From NCBI GenBank assembly GCA_963972105.1, contig CAXAVH010000079.1, positions 1 through 12,752 on the forward strand: a stretch of 12,752 bases of DNA. The letters are read 5' to 3'. The notes beneath the pieces are model-generated. The model worked only from the letters and a program-made list of their open reading frames with translations, was not told the origin of the DNA and did no database searches. Source of the DNA: NZQO01 sp002693605 (lineage in GTDB: Bacteria; Bacteroidota; Bacteroidia; Flavobacteriales; Flavobacteriaceae). Below are positions 8,341 through 12,752 of the stretch, in pieces; the first letter of the stretch is position 1, and the number at the start of each line of letters is the position of its first letter. A program made the translations under genes and the position numbers.

Positions 8341-9045
8341 CTACAGATAAATAGCACTAATATCTAGACGGTCAATAGCTCCAAAACCTACCTGAAAGGC
8401 GGCCTCGGCATTGAGATCGCCCCCAAAGACCGCACCTTGCATATGGATGCTATGGGTGCCGGCTTCCAACAATAAAGTAGTAGACCTCGAATTGAAAATG
8501 TATCCCGTGGCAGCATCACAATTTACGTTAGAGTAGACCGAGCTGGTCATTCCATAAGCTTTGGCTGGGTTCGCCGTGGTGCCATTGCCCAAATAAAAAT
8601 AGTTGTGGGCCACTTTCGCCCGCCCATCATCAATCTTTGCGGCACTGTTGTATCCATCAAATTCCATAGAGATATAATAGGTGATGACCACCATTGCACG
8701 CTGGGTTAAGGTGAAACTTTTTGTTGAAATTTCAGATGCGTTCAATCCCGAATTTGCAGTTGTTCTCACCAGGACGGGGCTGGACACAATGGGTCCGGAA
8801 AATACCTCTCCAGACATTTGACCAATTGCCAAGTCGCCCTCCGAGTTCACCATTACGTTGTACATCGATGCACCTCCCTGATTTTCGGGATGGTTGCTGC
8901 TATTCAAGCCATCAATGCGAATGGTGCTACGATCGCCGGCAATGTGCAAAGCCTGTTGCGGTGTCACAGTGCCAATACCCACCTGTGCCATAGTAGGCAA
9001 AATGGTAAGTATAAAAAGTATGCTAAGGGTAGATAAATTTTTCAT
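8341..9045 (-). CDS. Secreted protein with N-terminal VGIGT motif, function unknown
   Basis: 234 residues from ATG at 9045 to TAG at 8341. A signal peptide (hydrophobic core about 8-18) cleaves at MAQ|VGIGT, directly exposing the sequence VGIGTVTPQQALHIAG. That motif opens many exported Bacteroidota proteins and resembles the start of tail-fibre or S74-peptidase-like collar regions, but no chaperone domain follows here. The rest looks all-beta, rich in Ser, Thr, Ala and Gly, with a LLLEAGTHSIHMQGAVFGG segment near the end that recalls C1q/TNF-like or jelly-roll folds; this is only an impression. One cysteine lies in the mature part. It sits 49 bp downstream of the gene at 9095-10246 on the same strand, and probably belongs to its transcript. 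No C-terminal type IX sorting domain is seen. Function is not recognised. Confidence 0.85.
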   Translation of the reverse strand: MKNLSTLSILFILTILPTMAQVGIGTVTPQQALHIAGDRSTIRIDGLNSSNHPENQGGASMYNVMVNSEGDLAIGQMSGEVFSGPIVSSPVLVRTTANSGLNASEISTKSFTLTQRAMVVITYYISMEFDGYNSAAKIDDGRAKVAHNYFYLGNGTTANPAKAYGMTSSVYSNVNCDAATGYIFNSRSTTLLLEAGTHSIHMQGAVFGGDLNAEAAFQVGFGAIDRLDISAIYL

Positions 9046-9094
9046 AAGTAGCTATTTAGGTGTGAAACACTTTTCCTTTAAAAATTACGGCAAC

Positions 9095-10246
9095 TCAATT
9101 TTGCAACATTGGCCCATCGGCATTGCCGTTTGAGCACTCGCAGCCCGTATTGGGACCGGTAATAAAGTTGAGGGTTACCGTAGATTGATCGCAAATAGAT
9201 TGATTGGGGGCGGGCAGGCAAACCTGGTAATCAAACGTTACCTCGCCTGTAAAACCGGGTACGGGTTCGTACGAATAAGTTCCGTTGCTGTTTAATGTAA
9301 AATCACGTCCCTCGGGTGTAGGGCCGGACAATAAGGTAAAGGTAGAACCCCTTGGCACGTTATTTCCGCTGAGTGTGCCAAAGAATTCCTGGCTCATACA
9401 GGCAGTTTCGGTTTTTGGAACGGCATACGGTTGCATTATAAAAAATTTACCATCACCGTGATCGACCGTAGCCGCCATCAAATCTACTCTCGTAATAATT
9501 GATCCTATGGGCGCTAGATCCTTTAAATAAAATAAGGCGATACCAATCGTACCGTTGTTCTCTACCACGCGTCCCGAATTCCAGTAATCTACGCCCGCTG
9601 GGGGTGGGTTGTACTTGGGACCGGTTTGGGTTGAATTGGAGCGTACAAATGTATCGCCCAAATACTGTTCTGGCCCTCCCCCGTTGGGGATTCCGTAAAC
9701 GGAGATATAATAGCAGTTGTTGGCGTTACGCTCAGATATGGCGATAATTCCGCCGTCATTAGACGGAATGCCAGGATTGTATATTAATGATTGGATCTGT
9801 GCATCGGTGGTGGATACCGCACCGAAATTTCCGCACAAATTACGGCCGTTATAAGTGGAGTTAAAATAATGGTTCAGGTTTCTATCCTGAAAAGCGGCTA
9901 ACGCGTTCGCGTTCCAATTAACGTTAGAACTATTATTGTTCACTACAGTACCGTTCCGAATAACACTATTGAAGTTATGCCCGTCGGGCCCTAACCGTTT
10001 TAGCGCATAGGCTGAAGGAACGGCCACTGATTGGAACACCGTGCCGTTCACCGTAATAGATTTAATGGTGGCTGGGTTGTTGGTTGTAGCCTGGGTATCG
10101 GACCATTGAAAAGACACCCCGGTAGTAATAGAAGGCGCTTGCGTTTGGCAGTAGGTTGAACCGTGATTAAACAAGAAAGCAACGCTCATGGCAAAAATAC
10201 ATGTGGAAGCTCTCTTAACGATCGAGTGCACAGTAGGTATCATCAT
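9095..10246 (-). CDS. Secreted protein with C-terminal cadherin-like module, function unknown
   Basis: I place the start at the ATG at 10246 (383 residues; the next codon, 10243, is also ATG). The frame stays open to an upstream codon at 10300, but the predicted transcript begins about there (promoter 10308-10315), and the signal peptide fits only the inner starts: basic region around K11-R12, hydrophobic core about 15-26, cleavage near YCQ|TQ (residue 34). The middle, about 40-275, is Asn- and Gly-rich, with features such as NARNLCGNF-like and NDGGIIAISERNANNCYYISVYG stretches, and is not recognised. Residues about 280-365 form a cadherin-like module (SNGTYSYEPVPGFTGEVTFDYQVC), the same fold family as the repeats in the giant protein at 1-5725. 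The tail of 18 residues contains CEC and ends without a type IX sorting domain. It is probably exported to the periplasm or surface; the role is unknown. Confidence 0.8.
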   Translation of the reverse strand: MMIPTVHSIVKRASTCIFAMSVAFLFNHGSTYCQTQAPSITTGVSFQWSDTQATTNNPATIKSITVNGTVFQSVAVPSAYALKRLGPDGHNFNSVIRNGTVVNNNSSNVNWNANALAAFQDRNLNHYFNSTYNGRNLCGNFGAVSTTDAQIQSLIYNPGIPSNDGGIIAISERNANNCYYISVYGIPNGGGPEQYLGDTFVRSNSTQTGPKYNPPPAGVDYWNSGRVVENNGTIGIALFYLKDLAPIGSIITRVDLMAATVDHGDGKFFIMQPYAVPKTETACMSQEFFGTLSGNNVPRGSTFTLLSGPTPEGRDFTLNSNGTYSYEPVPGFTGEVTFDYQVCLPAPNQSICDQSTVTLNFITGPNTGCECSNGNADGPMLQN

Positions 10247-10307
10247 ATCAATTTGGGTTTCGTTGCTCGACTTAACTTTCGTTAACTGGGACTCAAGCAA
10301 TTATCGT

Positions 10308-10315
10308 CAAAGATA
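10308..10315 (-). promoter_or_regulatory. Promoter -7 element TATCTTTG for the 9095-10246 / 8341-9045 unit
   Basis: On the minus strand TATCTTTG matches TAnnTTTG exactly and is the same octamer as in front of prfC. Transcription would start near 10301-10303, giving a leader of about 55 nt to the ATG at 10246. Upstream on the same strand, where a -33 element would lie, stands TGTGTAGGA instead of a plain TTG. The element therefore helps decide the start codon of the gene. Confidence 0.65.
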
Positions 10316-10550
10316 GGTTGTGTTCAGATTTTTCCTACACAGATTTCTCCTTTTTCGATATAACCCAATTTATATTCGCTGAACTACACATAAAGTCGAG
10401 AAATCCTCTATAAAAAGCATGTGTAAAATCGTACAAATAAGTAATTTACAATCGTAAAGCGCTTATATATTCCCATACATAAATCAAATTTATCTGTTTC
10501 AAACAGCCTAAATTAATATAGATTATCCTCAGTTTTTTTGAATCTAGCAT
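10316..10550. promoter_or_regulatory. AT-rich upstream region of the second secreted-protein unit
   Basis: No convincing gene is seen here. Seen: minus-strand GTGTAGGAAAAATCTG just upstream of the promoter; the 15-nt shared motif at 10424-10438; an inverted repeat TGTAAA (10422-10427) with TTTACA (10445-10450), 17 nt apart; a palindrome AAGCGCTT (10457-10464); and a 13-nt palindrome CTGTTTCAAACAG (10494-10506). The density of dyads suggests regulator binding, which is inference. Confidence 0.45.
10424..10438 (-). promoter_or_regulatory. Shared upstream motif, copy 2 (ATTTGTACGATTTTA)
   Basis: One-base variant of the motif at 6485-6499 and on the same strand relative to its gene. It lies 178 bp upstream of the ATG at 10246 and about 110 bp upstream of the TATCTTTG promoter. 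TTTG is followed after 21 nt by TATAGAGG. It may be a second promoter or a regulator site. Confidence 0.4.
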
Positions 10551-10581
10551 AAAAAAAAAGAGCCTTTAAAAGGCTCTTTTT
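10551..10581 (-). terminator. Intrinsic terminator after the DUF3467 gene
   Basis: GAGCC (10560-10564) and GGCTC (10572-10576) pair, extended by flanking A and T runs, around a seven-base centre. On the minus strand the hairpin is followed by nine U residues (10551-10559). It begins directly after the TAA at 10583, so it ends the DUF3467 transcript. T residues also follow the stem on the plus strand, but no gene there needs it. Confidence 0.9.
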
Positions 10582-10582
10582 C

Positions 10583-10909
10583 TTATGCTTCCCCAGTGGG
10601 GCCAAAATTCATCGGAATGGGCGGTTGGTCCTGTTCCTTAATCTTTCCGTGGGCTTTCTCGAAACGCTGTACGTTATCGCCCAAAGCGCGCAATAGGCGC
10701 TTGGCGTGTTGAGGTGTCAATATTATTCTGGACTTTACCTTACTTTTAGGAACACCGGGCATTATACTCACAAAATCCATAACAAACTCGGTCTGTGAAT
10801 GGTTAATAATGGCCAGGTTGCTATAAATACCTTGGGCAACGCTTTCATCGAGTTCAATATTCAACTGTCCTTGCTGTTGTGGCTTTTTGTTTTTTTCTTC
10901 GTCAGACAT
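10583..10909 (-). CDS. DUF3467 family protein
   Basis: 108 residues from ATG at 10909 to TAA at 10583. The sequence has the family's conserved core: LNIELDESVAQGIYSNLAII, then VMDFVSIMPGVPKSKVKSR, then LTPQHAKRLLRALGDN, ending in PPIPMNFGPTGEA. This small cytosolic protein is conserved in Bacteroidota and is commonly found beside rpoC; its function is not known. The frame extends upstream to a TTG at 10942, but that would start inside the terminator tail of rpoC, and the family usually starts with a short acidic/Gln-rich segment as in MSDEEKNKKPQQQ, so I chose the ATG. No signal peptide or membrane segment. It lies 98 bp downstream of rpoC, behind a terminator, so it is expressed either by readthrough or by a promoter I could not identify in the short gap. 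Confidence 0.93.
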   Translation of the reverse strand: MSDEEKNKKPQQQGQLNIELDESVAQGIYSNLAIINHSQTEFVMDFVSIMPGVPKSKVKSRIILTPQHAKRLLRALGDNVQRFEKAHGKIKEQDQPPIPMNFGPTGEA

Positions 10910-10942
10910 GTTACTTTTTATTACGTTAGTTTCTCGTTCCAA

Positions 10943-10977
10943 TATAAAAAGAAAAATCCCGCCTATAGCGGGATTTT
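10943..10977 (-). terminator. Intrinsic terminator after rpoC
   Basis: A perfect 10-bp stem, AAAATCCCGC (10953-10962) with GCGGGATTTT (10968-10977), closes a five-base loop. On the minus strand it is followed by a U-rich run, TCTTTTTATA. It lies about 30 bp past the rpoC stop and would end the rpoBC transcript, at least partly, before the DUF3467 gene. Confidence 0.88.
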
Positions 10978-11007
10978 CCTAAAATTACCGTTTTACGGGT
11001 AGCTGTA

Positions 11008-12752
11008 TTAATTATAGTTTACTTCCTGTTTTTCCCGGGTCATTTCCTCTAGCTCTTCCTTGCTGCCAACGATTATGGAATCGTATTCGCGCAGTCCGGT
11101 TCCGGCTGGAATCTTGTGCCCCACAATAACGTTTTCCTTCAGTCCTTCCAACGTATCGATCTTACCGCTTACCGCAGCTTCGTTCAATACCTTGGTGGTT
11201 TCCTGGAAGGATGCCGCAGAAATAAACGACTTGGTCTGTAACGACGCTCTCGTGATACCCTGTAAAATTGGCGTTGCCGTAGCGGGTACCGCATCGCGGG
11301 CTACCACAAGGGCCTTATCGCCCCGTTTCAACATAGAGTTCTCGTCGCGCAGCTCACGTGGCGATACTATCTGTCCTTCCTTCAGGTTTTCTGAATCACC
11401 GGCCTCATCGACTACTTTCATTCCGAAGATCTTATCGTTCTCCTCAATGAAGTCGTCCTTGTGCACCAATTGGTTTTCCAAGAAAGTAGTGTCGCCACTG
11501 TCGACGATCTGTACCTTACGCATCATTTGGCGAACGACCACCTCGAAGTGCTTGTCGTTGATCTTCACCCCCTGTAAACGATATACTTCCTGCACCTCGT
11601 TTACCAAGTACTGCTGTACCGCAGATGGTCCCTCGATACGGAGGATGTCCTCTGGCGTAATGGAACCGTCGGAAAGTGGCATCCCGGCACGAACGTAATC
11701 GTTTTCCTGAACCAAGATCTGATTGCTCAATTTCACCAAATATTTGGTGACCTCGCCCAATTTGCTCTCTACGATAATCTCACGGTTACCGCGCTTTATC
11801 TTTCCAAAGGAAACGACACCGTCAATCTCACTTACAACCGCAGGGTTGGAAGGGTTACGCGCCTCGAACAATTCGGTTACTCGTGGCAGACCTCCCGTAA
11901 TATCACCCGCCTTGGCAGATTTACGAGGAATCTTCACCAATACCTTACCGATCTTGATCTTGTCGCCATCGTCCACCATAATGTGGGCGCCAACGGGCAG
12001 GTTATAAGATCGAATCACTTCATCTTTCTTCCCAAGAATTTGTAGGGTAGGAATTCGCTTCTTGTCACGAGATTCTGAAATCACCTTTTCCTGGAAACCT
12101 GTCTGTTCATCAATTTCCACTTGGTAGGTAACACCTTGCACGATATTTTCGTACTTGATCTTACCGGCAAATTCAGAAATGATAACACCGTTGTACGGAT
12201 CCCACTGGCATACCACAGCACCCGCCTTCAGCTTGTCGCCGTCCTTCACGAACAGGGTTGAACCGTAAGGAATGTTGTTGGTACTCAATGTAATTCCGGT
12301 TTTCTCGTCTATCAACTTAATTTCTGAAGTACGGGAAATAACGATATCGACTTGGTTGCCTTCTGCATCTTCTCCCTTCACGGTCTTAAGGTCCTCAATC
12401 TCGGCCCTACCGTTGTACTTAACAACCAATTTGTTTTCTTCTGAAATGTTACCTGCAATACCACCCACGTGGAAAGTGCGCAACGTAAGCTGTGTACCGG
12501 GCTCACCAATAGATTGGGCGGCCACGACACCTACGGCTTCACCGCGCTGAACCATTTTGTTGGTGGCAAGGTTACGGCCGTAACATTGAGAACAGATACC
12601 TTGCTTAGCCTCGCACGTTAGGGCAGAGCGTACTTCAACGCTTTCTACCGGCGACTGGGTAATTACCCGGGCTATTTCTTCGGTAATATGCTCACCCGCT
12701 CCTACCAAAACATCTTTGGTAAGTGGGTTGTAAACATTGTTGAGTGCTGTTC
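11008..12752 (-). CDS. rpoC: DNA-directed RNA polymerase subunit beta' (C-terminal 580 residues)
   Basis: The frame is open from the right edge to TAA at 11008; the first complete codon is at 12750. This is the C-terminal part of a protein usually about 1400-1430 residues in Bacteroidota. Seen in fragment numbering: three zinc ligands Cys46, Cys53 and Cys56 in a TCEAKQGICSQCYG stretch, with the spacing of E. coli C888/C895/C898 (the fourth ligand is off-window); the trigger loop region, with GVVAAQSIGEPGTQLTLRTF, at about 74-93; the sandwich-barrel insertion; GGLPRVTELFEARNP; EVQEVYRLQGVKI; and the closing ITRASLQTKSFISAASFQET and KENVIVGHKIPAGTG motifs. It forms the catalytic core with beta, alpha and omega. 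The upstream part, and rpoB, should lie beyond the right edge. No anomaly is seen. Confidence 0.98.
   Translation of the reverse strand, partial: TALNNVYNPLTKDVLVGAGEHITEEIARVITQSPVESVEVRSALTCEAKQGICSQCYGRNLATNKMVQRGEAVGVVAAQSIGEPGTQLTLRTFHVGGIAGNISEENKLVVKYNGRAEIEDLKTVKGEDAEGNQVDIVISRTSEIKLIDEKTGITLSTNNIPYGSTLFVKDGDKLKAGAVVCQWDPYNGVIISEFAGKIKYENIVQGVTYQVEIDEQTGFQEKVISESRDKKRIPTLQILGKKDEVIRSYNLPVGAHIMVDDGDKIKIGKVLVKIPRKSAKAGDITGGLPRVTELFEARNPSNPAVVSEIDGVVSFGKIKRGNREIIVESKLGEVTKYLVKLSNQILVQENDYVRAGMPLSDGSITPEDILRIEGPSAVQQYLVNEVQEVYRLQGVKINDKHFEVVVRQMMRKVQIVDSGDTTFLENQLVHKDDFIEENDKIFGMKVVDEAGDSENLKEGQIVSPRELRDENSMLKRGDKALVVARDAVPATATPILQGITRASLQTKSFISAASFQETTKVLNEAAVSGKIDTLEGLKENVIVGHKIPAGTGLREYDSIIVGSKEELEEMTREKQEVNYN

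Noticed and set aside
10446..10550. Minus-strand frame of 34 codons starting ATG right after the DUF3467 terminator
   Set aside because: It is AT-rich, without a ribosome binding site or recognisable sequence, begins at the end of a terminator U tract and overlaps the likely regulatory region of the next gene.
11060..11698. Plus-strand open frame of 212 codons
   Set aside because: It is antisense to rpoC, whose protein is conserved through the whole stretch; long antisense frames are a by-product of its codon use.

Overview
The window looks like chromosomal DNA of a marine-type member of the Flavobacteriaceae (Bacteroidota). Evidence: the RF3 and RNA polymerase beta' sequences are of bacteroidotal type; two promoters match the Bacteroidota -7 element TAnnTTTG; ribosome binding sites are weak or absent; SprB-type repeats are present; and a DUF3467 gene lies directly downstream of rpoC. 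No rRNA, tRNA, CRISPR array, insertion sequence or phage gene is visible.

Layout. Positions 1-6276 (minus strand) hold a two-gene unit. A small secreted protein of 167 residues (5773-6276) is followed 47 bp later by a giant surface protein (1-5725). The giant gene is open over the whole left part of the window and runs off its edge, so only its first 1908 residues are seen: signal peptide, von Willebrand A domain with an intact MIDAS start, an isolated SprB-like repeat, an unrecognised region, a DUF11-like domain, an IHTSC-type module, seven tandem SprB-like repeats, then cadherin-like repeats of about 99 residues. A 453-bp divergent intergenic region separates this unit from prfC (release factor 3, plus strand, 6730-8328). 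prfC converges, with a 12-bp gap, on a second minus-strand pair of secreted proteins: 9095-10246 (ends in a cadherin-like module related to those of the giant) and 8341-9045 (short protein with the VGIGT...P motif). After a roughly 300-bp AT-rich spacer come two conserved minus-strand housekeeping genes, DUF3467 (10583-10909) and the 3' part of rpoC (11008 to the right edge). Each of these ends in a strong intrinsic terminator.

How the parts fit. The housekeeping genes (rpoC, the DUF3467 gene, prfC) are conserved; the two minus-strand units between and beside them encode exported proteins and are the accessory part. The giant protein is best read as a cell-surface adhesin, probably exported by the type IX system, although its C-terminal sorting domain is outside the window. 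The most notable non-coding signal is a 15-nt motif, ATTTGTA[C/G]GATTTTA, on the same strand upstream of both secreted-protein units, which may mean shared regulation. I see candidates for a poorly described surface system (giant plus small partner), but nothing that proves a new mechanism.
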